20,214 nucleotides of DNA, taken from the NCBI GenBank assembly GCA_000403035.1, contig AQSL01000114.1:1-20214 (forward strand), in the 5' to 3' direction. The position numbers and the translations under genes are program-made. The notes beneath the pieces were generated by a model. The model ran no database searches. It saw only the letters and a program-made list of their open reading frames with translations, and was not told the DNA's origin. The stretch comes from Candidatus Latescibacter anaerobius SCGC AAA252-E07. Its GTDB lineage: Bacteria; Latescibacterota; Latescibacteria; Latescibacterales; Latescibacteraceae. Of this stretch, positions 8,301-16,183 are shown piece by piece; the first letter of the stretch is position 1; each line of letters opens with the position of its first letter.

Positions 8301-11300
8301 AGATCAGCGACATCAGCCCATTGAGCAATCTGACCAATTTAAATTGGCTAATATTGGCTGCCAACCAGATCAGTGACCTCAGCCCGTTGAGCAATCTGGC
8401 AAATTTACAAAGGCTAAATTTGGATAACAACCAGATCAGCGACATCAGCCCATTGAGCAATCTGACCAATTTAAATTGGCTAATATTGGCTGCCAACCAG
8501 ATCAGTGACCTCAGCCCGTTGAGCAATCTGGCAAATTTACAAAGGCTAAATTTGGATAACAACCAGATCAGTGACCTCAGCCCATTGAGCAATCTGACCA
8601 ATTTAAATTGGCTAATATTGGCTGACAACCAGATCAGTGACCTCAGCCCATTGAGCAATCTGACGAACATGCAGTCGCTGACAGTGGACTGCAATCAGAT
8701 CAGCGACCTCAGCCCATTGAGCAATCTGACGAACATGCAGTCGCTGACAGTGGACTGCAATCAGATCAGCGACCTCAGTCCATTGAGTAATCTGACCAAT
8801 TTACAATTGCTAAATTTGGGTGGCAACCAGATCGGCGACCTCAGCCCTCTCATAAATCTGACGGACCTGAGGTTCTTCTACCTTGACAATAACATAATAC
8901 AGGACATTTCTCCCCTTGCAGGTATGAAAATGATTGGAGAGAGGGAAGGTTGGGAAGTTTGGGTTTGGGAACGAGACGGTGTCAGGATTCATCTTGGTCT
9001 GTCAAACAACCGGATCAGCGATGTAAACCCACTTTTAGACAACCCTGGAATCGGAGAAGGAGATGGGATTGACCTGAGAGGAAACCCGCTCACTGATGAA
9101 GCCAACGAAACACACATCCCTGCCCTTCAAGCAAGAGGAGCGCATGTGCTTTTCGATCCGCCCGGAGCAGTGACCATCCCCGACCCGAACCTCGAGGCGG
9201 CAATACGTGAGGCGTTGAACAAACCGGAGGGGCCGATAACCGATGATGACCTTGCGGTATTAACGGATCTCAATGCTTCGGAGCAAGGCATAAGCAACCT
9301 CGCCTGCATCGAGTATTGTGTGAATCTGCAGGGGCTGAGTTTTGACGGCAATCAGATCAGCGACATCAGCCCATTGAGCAATCTGACCAATTTACAAGGG
9401 CTATCTATTATTAACAACCAGATCAGTGACCTCAGTCCATTGAGCGGCATGACTAACCTGGAGTTGCTGGAAATGGGCAACAACCAGATCAGTGACCTCA
9501 GTCCATTGAGCAGCCTGACTAACCTCCAGGCGCTATATATGTATGGCAACAACCAGATCAGTGACCTCAGCCCGTTGAGCAACCTGATTAACCTGGAGGA
9601 GCTGGTAATGGACGGCAACAACCAGATAAGCGACTTCAGTCCATTGAGCAATATGGCATATTTAGAATATCTAAGTTTGAATGGCACTCAGATCAGCGAC
9701 CTCAGCCCATTGAGCAATCTTACTAACCTCAGGAACCTCTACCTTGACAATAGCCAGATACAGAATATCTCTCCCCTTGTAAATCTGACAAAGATTGGAG
9801 AGGAAAAAGAGGAGGAGCGATGGGGTACTTATGAACGAGACGGAGTTAATATTCATCTTGGTCTTTCAAACAACCTGATCAGCGACATCAGTCCTCTGGT
9901 GAGCAATACCGGAATCGGAGAAGGCGATGGGATTGACCTGAGAGGAAATCCGCTCAGCATTGAGGCTTATAACAATCAAATTCCCGCCCTTCAAGCAAGA
10001 GGGGTCGATGTGCTTTTCGATTTGCCCGGAGCAGTGACCTTCTCAGACACGAACTTTGAGGCGGCAATACGTGAGGCTTTGGGCAAACCCGAAGGGCCGA
10101 TAACAGAGGAGGACCTTTCAAAATTGACAGAGCTCTATGCTTCAGAGAAAGGCATACGTAATCTCACCGGCATCGAGCATTGTGTAAATCTGCAGAATCT
10201 GAATTTAAACAGCAACCAGATCAGTGACCTCGGCCCATTGAGCAGTCTTACCAATCTGGAGAGCCTGGCTGGTTTGAATCATAATCAGATCAGTGACCTC
10301 AGCCCATTGAGCGGTCTGACCAAACTGGAGAGCCTGAGTTTGTCTGACAACCAGATCAGTGACCTCGGCCCATTGAGCAATCTGACCAATTTAAATTGGA
10401 TGCATTTGGATGCCAACCAGATCAGTGACATCAGCCCATTGAGCAGCCTGACCAGGATACAAAAACTGTATTTGGGGCAGAACCAGATAGAAGACCTCAG
10501 CCCATTGAGCAGCCTGACCAGCTTGGTGGAACTGGGTTTGGGCAATAACCGGATCAGCGACATCAGCCCATTGAGCAATCTGAGCAATTTACAATGGCTA
10601 TCTTTATATGGCCACCAGATCAGCGACCTCAGCCCATTAAGCAGCCTGACCAACATGCTGGATCTATGTATGGACAAAAACCAGATCAGCGACATCAGCC
10701 CATTGAGCGACCTGACCAATTTAGATTGGCTATCTTTGCAGCAGAACCAGATAGAAGACATCAGCCCATTAAGCGGCCTGAGTAACCTGAGGACGCTGTC
10801 AATGGGCGCCAACCAGATCAGCGACCTCAGTCCATTGAGCGACCTGACTAACCTGCTGGATCTGGATATGTCGGAAAACCAGATCAGTGACATCAGCCAA
10901 TTGAGCAATCTGACGGACCTGTGGTTCCTCCACCTTGACAATAACCAGATACAGAATGTCTCTCCCCTTGCAGGGCTGACAAAGATTGGAGAGGAACCAG
11001 AGTGGGTGCAATCGATCGATATTGATGAACGAGAAGGAGTCAGGATTCATCTTGGTCTGTCAGACAACCGGATCAGCGATATCAGTTCTTTAGTTAGTAA
11101 CACCGGAATCGGAGAAGGCGATGGGATTGACCTGAGACTAAACCCGCTCAGCAAGGAGGCCCACGAAACACACATCCCCGACCTTCAAGCAAGAGGAGCG
11201 TCCCTGCTTTTCGATCCGCCCGGAGCAGTGACCATCCCCGACCCGAACCTCGAGGCGGCAATACGTGAGGCGCTGAACAAACCGGAGGGGCCGCTAACTG

Positions 11301-14300
11301 AGGAGGACCTTGCGGGATTGACGGAAGAACTCGATGCTTCAAAGCGGGACATAAGCGACCTCACCGGCATCGGGCATTGTGTGAATCTACAGAGGCTAAT
11401 TTTGCAGAGCAACCAGATCAGCGACATTAGTCCTTTGAGCAATCTGACCAATTTATATTGGCTATGGTTGGATGGCAACCAGATCATCGACCTCAGCCCA
11501 TTGAGCGGCACGAACAACCTGGTGGACCTGAATTTGAACGGCAACCAGATCATCGACCTCAGCCCATTGAGTAATATGACCAATTTACAATCGCTACATT
11601 TGTTTTCCAACCAGATCGGTGACATCAGCTCATTGAGCAATATGACTAATTTAATAATGATAAGGTTGCATAACAACCAGATCAGCGACCTCAGCCCATT
11701 GAGCAGCCTGACCAGCCTGGTGAGCCTGGAATTGAACGGCAATCAGATCAGTGACCTCAGTCCATTGAGCAGCCTGACCAATTTGCAATTGCTATATTTG
11801 CATATCAACCAGATCAGCGACCTCAGTCCATTGAGCGGCCTGACTAACATGCAGCAGCTGATAGTGGACGTCAATCAGATCAGCGACATCAGCCCTTTGA
11901 GCAGCCTGACCAACCTGGAGTGCCTGTCAATAGTTGGCAACCAGATCAGCGACATAAATCCTCTGGTAAATCTGACGAACCTGGGAATCCTTTACCTTGA
12001 CGATAACCAGATACAGAATGTCTCTCCCCTCGTAAGTCTGACAAAGATTGGAGAAGAAGGAGAGGGGGAGCGATGGGGCACTGATGAACGTGAAGGAGTC
12101 AATATTCATCTTGGTCTTTCAAACAATCAGATCAGCGACATCAGTCCTCTTGCGAGCAACACGGGAATCGGAGAAAACGATGGGATTGACCTGAGAGGAA
12201 ATCCGCTCTCTAATGAGGCCCATGAAACACAAATTCCTGACCTTCGGAATAGAAAGGTCAATGTGCTTTTCGACCCAAGACATGGAGAAATTTTCTTCGC
12301 CGACCTGAACCTCGAGGCGGCAATACGCGAAGTGCTGAACAAGCCCGAAGGGCCGATAACCGAGGAGGAGCTTGCGGAATTGACGGATCTCGATGCTATG
12401 AATCGAGACATAAGTAACCTCACCGGTATCGAGCATTGTGTGAATCTGCAGGGGCTGGAAATTGACGGCAACCATATCAGCGACATCAGCCCATTGAGCG
12501 GCCTGACCAGCCTGGTGAACCTGTATTTGCATGAAAATCAGATCAGCGACCTCAGCCCATTGAGCAGCCTGACTAACCTGCATGGGCTATATATGGGTAG
12601 CAACCAGATAAGTGACCTCAGTCCTCTCATAAATCTGACGAACCTGAGAGTTCTCTACCTTGACGGTAACCAGATACAGGACATTTCTTACCTTGCAGGG
12701 CTGGAAATGATTGGAGAGGGGGAATATTGGCTTGATGAACGAGAAGGATTCGAGATTCACCTTGCTCTTTCAAACAACCGTATCAGCGACGTCAGCCCCC
12801 TGGTGAGCAACACCGGAATCGGAGAAGGCGATGGGATTGACCTGAGAGGAAACCCGCTCAGCACCTCCACATTACCGAAAATACAGGAGCTTCAGAATAG
12901 AGGAGTCACCATTCTGTACGGTGTGGTTTCCGGGGAGCCTGACATTTCGCTTTCGGTGCTTACCCATGACTTTGAGAATGTCCGTGTGGACACTTCATCC
13001 GATTGGACGCTGACGGTTTCGAATGTGGGGACAGCGGATCTCTTTGTGTCAAACATAAGCTCTGACAAACCGGATTTTAAAGTTGACAGTACATCATTCA
13101 CTGTTCCGTCGGGTAATAGCCATGCGGTGACGATAACCTTCAACCCGACCAAAACCGGACCACAGAGCGCCGCGATTACGGTTACAAGCAACGACAGTGA
13201 TGAGAATACGGTTGCGGTAAGTGTGAGTGGAACCGGCATAACGCCTGAAATCACGGTAACGTCTCCTAACGGCGGCGAGGTGTGGGAAGTAGGGTCGGTA
13301 CAGAATGTTACGTGGGATTCACAGGGTGTTGCTCAGGTTCGAATCGAATACTCTACAGATGGAGGCGGTAACTGGAATCTCATCGTTGACCGGACTGATT
13401 CCGCCCCGGGTTCGTATCAATGGGATATCCCTGATATTGAGTCGTCTTCATGCCTTGTGAGGATAACAGATACGAGTGACGACACCATCACCGATGAGAA
13501 TGACAGTATTTTCACTATCTCACGTATGCCGTTTATCCAGGTTACCGCTCCCATGGAAGGCGATTTATGGATGGAGGAAAGCGCTCAGACTATCGAGTGG
13601 AAGAGCAGCAGTGTGAGTGAAATAAATATCGAATACTCCACTGACGGCGGCGGTTCCTGGACAACGATTCAGACAAACGTGAACGCATTCGATCCCAATT
13701 TTTACTGGACGGTTCCTGAAGATGAATCGGATACCTGTATCATCAGGATAAGCGATGTATCAAATCCTGAAATCAGAGATGAAAGCGGGATTTTTAAGAT
13801 CACCACAAGCGACTACATAACGATCACATCACCTGCCGCGGATGACAAATGGTCGGTAAATACTGAAAAGGAAATCAAGTGGGAAGTTAAAGGTGTTGCG
13901 AACGTATCTATAGAGGTGTCCTACGATGATGGTAACACCTGGGCGGAGATGTTAGCCGGAAGTGTAGATGCCTCTACAGGATCATATAGCTGGATAGTGC
14001 CGGACACGCCGAACGACCGGTGCCGTATTCGGTTTGCCGATACCTCGAGACCTGATAAGGTATTCTTTATCACCGAACCGTTTGAAATTATTCGGCCGGA
14101 GGTGAAAATAGCTCACATGCCGAAGACCGCGGCGCAGGAGAACGAGAAGATAATCTTTACTGTAACAGTCACTTCCACTACAGAAGTCGAATCTGTAATC
14201 TTTTGCTACAACAAGATGGGCGAAAGCGAGTCAATGGTAACCTATCCCATGGAATTGACTGTTGATAATACATATTCCTATACCCTGCCGGTCGGTGTGT

Positions 14301-15691
14301 TTATTGCGCCGGGGATAGAATATCATATTATCGCCACGGATGTTAACGGTATCGAAGCCCGCTCGCCTGTCGATGTCGGATTTCATTCCATAAATGCCCG
14401 GATCTCAGACGTTAAATCCAAGAACGAGGTTTATGGTGGATCTGAACAGACCGCTTACAGGATGATATCGATACCGTTTTATCTTAATGCGACTTCGATT
14501 GTCGACCAGTTAATGGACACGCTACCGCCCGGTAAAATGGGCGCGAACTGGCGTCTGTTCAGGTATCCTGCCGGAAGTACGACTCCTCAGGAATATCCTG
14601 ACATTGAACCGTTTTTACCGGGACGCGCTTTTTGGCTGATTTCGGTTGACAATTTTATTCTTAAAACTCCCGAAGGCAAGACTGTACCGACTGACGAGCG
14701 TTTCAGGATAGATTTGAAATCCGGGTGGAATGATATTGCGAATCCATGGATGTTCGATATTTCCTGGGACAACATGGAAAATCCCGGCAATGCCAGGCTC
14801 AGCGCTCTGTATACATATGAAGGACAGTGGTCGGATCCCACAAATCCACCAAAAATACTGAAGCCGTGGAAGGGCTATGCAATCAAGAATCTGGAATCCA
14901 GTACCAAGTTAATTTTCCTGCGTACGGAATCGATGGTAGAAAAACCCGCGGTTGCCCAGGACACCGAAATCTGGAAACTGACCATCAGGGCATCGGCTGG
15001 AGAAGCGAAGGATACTGCGAATCACCTCGGTGTGCGGTCAGATGCTAAGGTGGAGTGGGACCGATACGATCATGTCGAGCCCCCGCCGATTGGAGAATAT
15101 GTATCGGTCAGTTTCCCGCACCATGACTGGGAACAGTACCCGTACGATTATACCGTTGATTTCAGGCCTCCTGATAGTACCATATTATGGGATTTTGACG
15201 TTAAAACCAACATATCCAGAGAAACAGTTACAATTAACTTTGAGGGTATGGAAAACTTACCTGAAGAGCATTATGTTAAAGTATTTGACCGTGATACCAA
15301 ACATGCCGTTGATGTTAATAATAACACGTTTCGTTTTATTTCCGAAAAAACCATTACAGAACGGCATTTCATGCTTGTTGTCAGTGATACAGATAAGCCT
15401 GAACTGGAAGAATATGAATCGAGGCCAGAACGGTTTGTTACGGCAATGTGCTTTCCGAATCCTTTTAATCCACAAACCACTATTCGTTATGAACTATCAA
15501 TGTCTGGAAAGGTTGTCATCTCAATTTACAACACACTGGGTCAGCAGGTAAAGCATTATGATATTGGCAACAAAGACCAAGGAGTGCATGAAATTGTTTT
15601 CGATGCTTCTGCCCTGACATCTGGTATCTACTTTTATCGTGTGGATGCCGGATATGCTTCTTTGACGGGGAAAATGCTGTATATTAAATAA
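5312..15691 (+). CDS. Giant secreted LRR protein: TolB-like propeller, six internalin-type LRR arrays, Ig-like domains, T9SS sorting domain
   Basis: A 3,459-residue protein in one uninterrupted frame. Order: signal peptide 1-24 (cut after SEA); PD40/TolB-like beta-propeller about 62-316 (blades such as NYPDISPDGTWVLYTD); six LRR blocks starting at residues 322, 804, 1287, 1575, 1973 and 2327, each opening with an FPDPNLEAAIREAL-type cap and closing with GIGEGDGIDLRGNPL; an ASH/choice-of-anchor-D domain about 2544-2642; three Ig-like domains with SPNGGEVW- or STDGGG-type motifs to about 2925; another beta domain to about 3028; a RMISIPF/GWNDIANPW region about 3048-3206; and a T9SS type-A sorting domain 3380-3459 (PNPFNPQTTIRYEL ... 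SGIYFYR ... KMLYIK). It is probably exported through the outer membrane and anchored or released at the surface, for binding to cells, polymers or proteins. The ligand is unknown. Flanking genes do not suggest an operon. Confidence 0.9.
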   Translation: MRKKLLAFCSFLVLVSGLPGISEAQGSNGDYPPGHPGRYIKSTNPQESGLPEAAKKNASDYGTQITFSGISKWETDWSSDDQWISYNEDGDIWIVSPNGSNPLNLTPYLSGYCYLPFFTPDNSAVAFTREDNTTGSCTIESVNLNGRNLQVIVTDALAGCWSWNGRYLAYRDYSTSELVLYDSQTGSTTVIAEGDFMYGSSCFSADDEYVITGMEAEDGTMKLFSIPLDGGEPIQLTYGSGSHNYPDISPDGTWVLYTDTNDFTLHAVSRETGQTKPVFPETAQWNFMGRFSPEGDRLCYLLDVDGINEVFVADFTIIYTPVTFPDPNLEAVIREALNKYEGQITDYDLAKLTELNAEERDISDLAGIEYCVNLQSLYMYSNQISDLSPLSNLTNLQAMELQNNQISDLSPLSSLTNLANLFLHFNQISDLSPLSSLNKIMTLWLDGNPISDLSPLSSMTNLQMLLLEWTKNISNITPLSELKNLNHLKLSDNQIDDIEPLRELTKLGTLYIYSNKISNIEPISGLTNLNDLWLDGNQISDLSPLSSLINLAHLRLGGNQISDINPLSSLTNLQDLRLGGNQISDLSPLSNLTNLQGLYLHENQISDISPLSSLTNLQSLYLHFNQISDINPLSSLTNLVQLCLNSNRISDLRPLRNLTNLEGLSMEDNQIIDLSPLSSLIKLQELDLDQNQISDISSLINLTDLRVLWIDDNQIQDIYPLAGLEMIGEWEGWVEVQDGVNIHLGLSNNRINDLSPLLDNPGIGEGDGIDLRGNPLTNEAFNNQIPALRYRGINVLFDMIAGEIIFPDLNLEAAIRDALNKYEGPITEVDLAELTDLNAWDRDISDLNGIEHCVNLQWLGLGGNRISDISTLAGLTQLTGLFLEYNRISDISPLSGMTQLTELRLSGHQISDLTPIAGMTELIDLRLDRNQISDLSLLAGMNQLTHLELESNRISDLSPLSGLSSLENLVLHDNQISDLSPLSNLANLQRLNLDNNQISDISPLSNLTNLNWLILAANQISDLSPLSNLANLQRLNLDNNQISDISPLSNLTNLNWLILAANQISDLSPLSNLANLQRLNLDNNQISDLSPLSNLTNLNWLILADNQISDLSPLSNLTNMQSLTVDCNQISDLSPLSNLTNMQSLTVDCNQISDLSPLSNLTNLQLLNLGGNQIGDLSPLINLTDLRFFYLDNNIIQDISPLAGMKMIGEREGWEVWVWERDGVRIHLGLSNNRISDVNPLLDNPGIGEGDGIDLRGNPLTDEANETHIPALQARGAHVLFDPPGAVTIPDPNLEAAIREALNKPEGPITDDDLAVLTDLNASEQGISNLACIEYCVNLQGLSFDGNQISDISPLSNLTNLQGLSIINNQISDLSPLSGMTNLELLEMGNNQISDLSPLSSLTNLQALYMYGNNQISDLSPLSNLINLEELVMDGNNQISDFSPLSNMAYLEYLSLNGTQISDLSPLSNLTNLRNLYLDNSQIQNISPLVNLTKIGEEKEEERWGTYERDGVNIHLGLSNNLISDISPLVSNTGIGEGDGIDLRGNPLSIEAYNNQIPALQARGVDVLFDLPGAVTFSDTNFEAAIREALGKPEGPITEEDLSKLTELYASEKGIRNLTGIEHCVNLQNLNLNSNQISDLGPLSSLTNLESLAGLNHNQISDLSPLSGLTKLESLSLSDNQISDLGPLSNLTNLNWMHLDANQISDISPLSSLTRIQKLYLGQNQIEDLSPLSSLTSLVELGLGNNRISDISPLSNLSNLQWLSLYGHQISDLSPLSSLTNMLDLCMDKNQISDISPLSDLTNLDWLSLQQNQIEDISPLSGLSNLRTLSMGANQISDLSPLSDLTNLLDLDMSENQISDISQLSNLTDLWFLHLDNNQIQNVSPLAGLTKIGEEPEWVQSIDIDEREGVRIHLGLSDNRISDISSLVSNTGIGEGDGIDLRLNPLSKEAHETHIPDLQARGASLLFDPPGAVTIPDPNLEAAIREALNKPEGPLTEEDLAGLTEELDASKRDISDLTGIGHCVNLQRLILQSNQISDISPLSNLTNLYWLWLDGNQIIDLSPLSGTNNLVDLNLNGNQIIDLSPLSNMTNLQSLHLFSNQIGDISSLSNMTNLIMIRLHNNQISDLSPLSSLTSLVSLELNGNQISDLSPLSSLTNLQLLYLHINQISDLSPLSGLTNMQQLIVDVNQISDISPLSSLTNLECLSIVGNQISDINPLVNLTNLGILYLDDNQIQNVSPLVSLTKIGEEGEGERWGTDEREGVNIHLGLSNNQISDISPLASNTGIGENDGIDLRGNPLSNEAHETQIPDLRNRKVNVLFDPRHGEIFFADLNLEAAIREVLNKPEGPITEEELAELTDLDAMNRDISNLTGIEHCVNLQGLEIDGNHISDISPLSGLTSLVNLYLHENQISDLSPLSSLTNLHGLYMGSNQISDLSPLINLTNLRVLYLDGNQIQDISYLAGLEMIGEGEYWLDEREGFEIHLALSNNRISDVSPLVSNTGIGEGDGIDLRGNPLSTSTLPKIQELQNRGVTILYGVVSGEPDISLSVLTHDFENVRVDTSSDWTLTVSNVGTADLFVSNISSDKPDFKVDSTSFTVPSGNSHAVTITFNPTKTGPQSAAITVTSNDSDENTVAVSVSGTGITPEITVTSPNGGEVWEVGSVQNVTWDSQGVAQVRIEYSTDGGGNWNLIVDRTDSAPGSYQWDIPDIESSSCLVRITDTSDDTITDENDSIFTISRMPFIQVTAPMEGDLWMEESAQTIEWKSSSVSEINIEYSTDGGGSWTTIQTNVNAFDPNFYWTVPEDESDTCIIRISDVSNPEIRDESGIFKITTSDYITITSPAADDKWSVNTEKEIKWEVKGVANVSIEVSYDDGNTWAEMLAGSVDASTGSYSWIVPDTPNDRCRIRFADTSRPDKVFFITEPFEIIRPEVKIAHMPKTAAQENEKIIFTVTVTSTTEVESVIFCYNKMGESESMVTYPMELTVDNTYSYTLPVGVFIAPGIEYHIIATDVNGIEARSPVDVGFHSINARISDVKSKNEVYGGSEQTAYRMISIPFYLNATSIVDQLMDTLPPGKMGANWRLFRYPAGSTTPQEYPDIEPFLPGRAFWLISVDNFILKTPEGKTVPTDERFRIDLKSGWNDIANPWMFDISWDNMENPGNARLSALYTYEGQWSDPTNPPKILKPWKGYAIKNLESSTKLIFLRTESMVEKPAVAQDTEIWKLTIRASAGEAKDTANHLGVRSDAKVEWDRYDHVEPPPIGEYVSVSFPHHDWEQYPYDYTVDFRPPDSTILWDFDVKTNISRETVTINFEGMENLPEEHYVKVFDRDTKHAVDVNNNTFRFISEKTITERHFMLVVSDTDKPELEEYESRPERFVTAMCFPNPFNPQTTIRYELSMSGKVVISIYNTLGQQVKHYDIGNKDQGVHEIVFDASALTSGIYFYRVDAGYASLTGKMLYIK
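6431..7489 (+). repeat. LRR array 1: 16 repeats of about 66 bp
   Basis: Sixteen 22-residue repeats of the form LxxLxLxxNQISDLSPLSxLTN (residues 374-726); repeat 5 has 23 residues and a degenerate core (TKNISNITPL). The array is preceded by a cap ending GIEYCVN and followed by a loop and an exit cap. Confidence 0.92.
8231..8626 (+). repeat. 132-bp tandem repeat, three copies
   Basis: Three head-to-tail copies of a two-LRR unit at 8231-8362, 8363-8494 and 8495-8626. Copies 1 and 2 are identical by eye over all 132 bases; copy 3 differs at three positions near its end. Synonymous positions are also identical, which indicates recent duplication or conversion. Confidence 0.93.
8641..8772 (+). repeat. 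66-bp tandem repeat, two identical copies
   Basis: Bases 8641-8706 and 8707-8772 are identical. Each carries one LRR containing MQSLTVDCNQ, so a single LRR unit has been duplicated in frame. The unusual variable segment (TVDC) occurs nowhere else in the protein. Confidence 0.93.
9326..9793 (+). repeat. LRR array 3: 7 repeats
   Basis: Seven repeats (residues 1339-1494). Repeats 4 and 5 have 23 residues because of an extra Asn codon (GNNQISD). The array is flanked by the same entry cap and exit cap as the others. Confidence 0.9.
10190..10984 (+). repeat. LRR array 4: 12 repeats
   Basis: Twelve repeats (residues 1627-1891). Repeat 2 is one residue longer (LESLAGLNHNQ). Some repeats carry NQIEDLSPL or NQISDLGPL variants not seen in the other arrays. 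Confidence 0.9.
11387..12046 (+). repeat. LRR array 5: 10 repeats
   Basis: Ten repeats of exactly 22 residues (residues 2026-2245), including NQIIDLSPL variants in repeats 2-3. The entry cap is nearly identical at DNA level to that of array 3. Confidence 0.9.
12446..12709 (+). repeat. LRR array 6: 4 repeats
   Basis: The shortest array, with four repeats (residues 2379-2466), followed by the exit loop and cap, after which the Ig-like part of the protein begins. Confidence 0.9.
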
Positions 15692-16057
15692 ATATTTTAG
15701 CCAAATCATATAGTTTTCCTTCAGTTTTGCACATCGCGGCAACTACTTTCGTACCAGTTAATTGGAACTTCAATAGGCTCCCTATTATGCTTAATATGCG
15801 ATTTTTTTCACAAATGGATTAAGTTAGGTTTTGGGATATGAACGTGGATTGTGAGGCATCAATGCAAGATTAATTTGAATAAAGGCAATATTATAGTATA
15901 CTGGGTAAGATATTGTGAGAATTATAAGCTATGAATACTCTATTCATGAATCTATATGGTATTTGCTTGATAGGGTAAAAAGCAACAAGTATGTGGGGAA
16001 TATTGTGGTAAAAATATTAAAGGATTTGATGCTATTTGCCTAAGTCCTTGTTTTATA
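15692..16057. other. Intergenic region after the LRR gene
   Basis: About 365 AT-rich bases without a supported gene. No GC-rich hairpin plus T-run is visible after the LRR stop. A perfect short inverted repeat ATGAAT-ACTCT-ATTCAT lies at 15931-15947. The rest shows nothing I can assign. Confidence 0.5.
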
Positions 16058-16135
16058 TGGCGGGGCAGACGAGACTCGAACTCGCGACCCACGGCGTGAC
16101 AGGCCGTTACTCTAACCAAACTGAGCTACTACCCC
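16058..16135 (-). tRNA. tRNA-Asp (anticodon GUC), CCA encoded
   Basis: On the minus strand the gene reads GGGGTAG, then a D-arm (GCTC-AGTTTGGTTA-GAGT), an anticodon stem ACGGC/GCCGT with loop CTGTCAC (anticodon GTC), a T-arm GCGAG-TTCGAGT-CTCGT and acceptor strand CTGCCCC. The acceptor pairs over 7 bp, with one T-G pair. The discriminator is G, as expected for tRNA-Asp, and CCA follows directly in the genome (16058-16060). It stands alone, with no other tRNA within the window. Confidence 0.96.
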
Positions 16136-16154
16136 TTCAATTTTCAAAAGTAAA

Positions 16155-16183
16155 AATATAAATCTTTTTCAGGTTAATGTCAA
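16155..16183 (-). promoter_or_regulatory. Sigma-70-type promoter of tRNA-Asp
   Basis: Reading the minus strand, TTGACA (16183-16178) and TATATT (16160-16155) are separated by exactly 17 bp. The -10 box ends 19 bases before the mature tRNA 5' end, so a short leader would be trimmed by RNase P. The perfect -35 and ideal spacing make this the best-supported promoter in the window. Confidence 0.75.

Larger units (their letters stand above)
7877..8932 (+). repeat. LRR array 2: 16 repeats of 66 bp, including recent duplications
   Basis: Sixteen repeats, all exactly 22 residues. The first five use a different flavour (AGMTQ/AGLTQ linkers, NRISD), and the remainder use the SNLTN/SNLAN flavour found elsewhere. 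It contains the near-identical 132-bp and 66-bp tandem copies listed separately. Confidence 0.92.

Noticed and set aside
6349..11742. Many long minus-strand open frames within the LRR region, encoding repeats like LVRLLNGLRSLIWL
   Set aside because: They are antisense shadows of the 66-bp LRR modules. A periodic sense repeat without stops in one antisense frame produces them automatically, and none has a start signal or independent homology.
6431..12709. CRISPR-like periodic repeats
   Set aside because: The period is 66 bp within an intact coding frame, the repeats are degenerate and protein-constrained, and there are no cas genes or leader.
6431..12709. Diversity-generating retroelement target
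   Set aside because: No reverse transcriptase or template repeat is in the window, and the variation is spread over all bases and 65 modules rather than being confined to adenines in one 3' variable region.
15692..15760. Rho-independent terminator after the LRR gene
   Set aside because: No GC-rich stem followed by a T-run is visible there.
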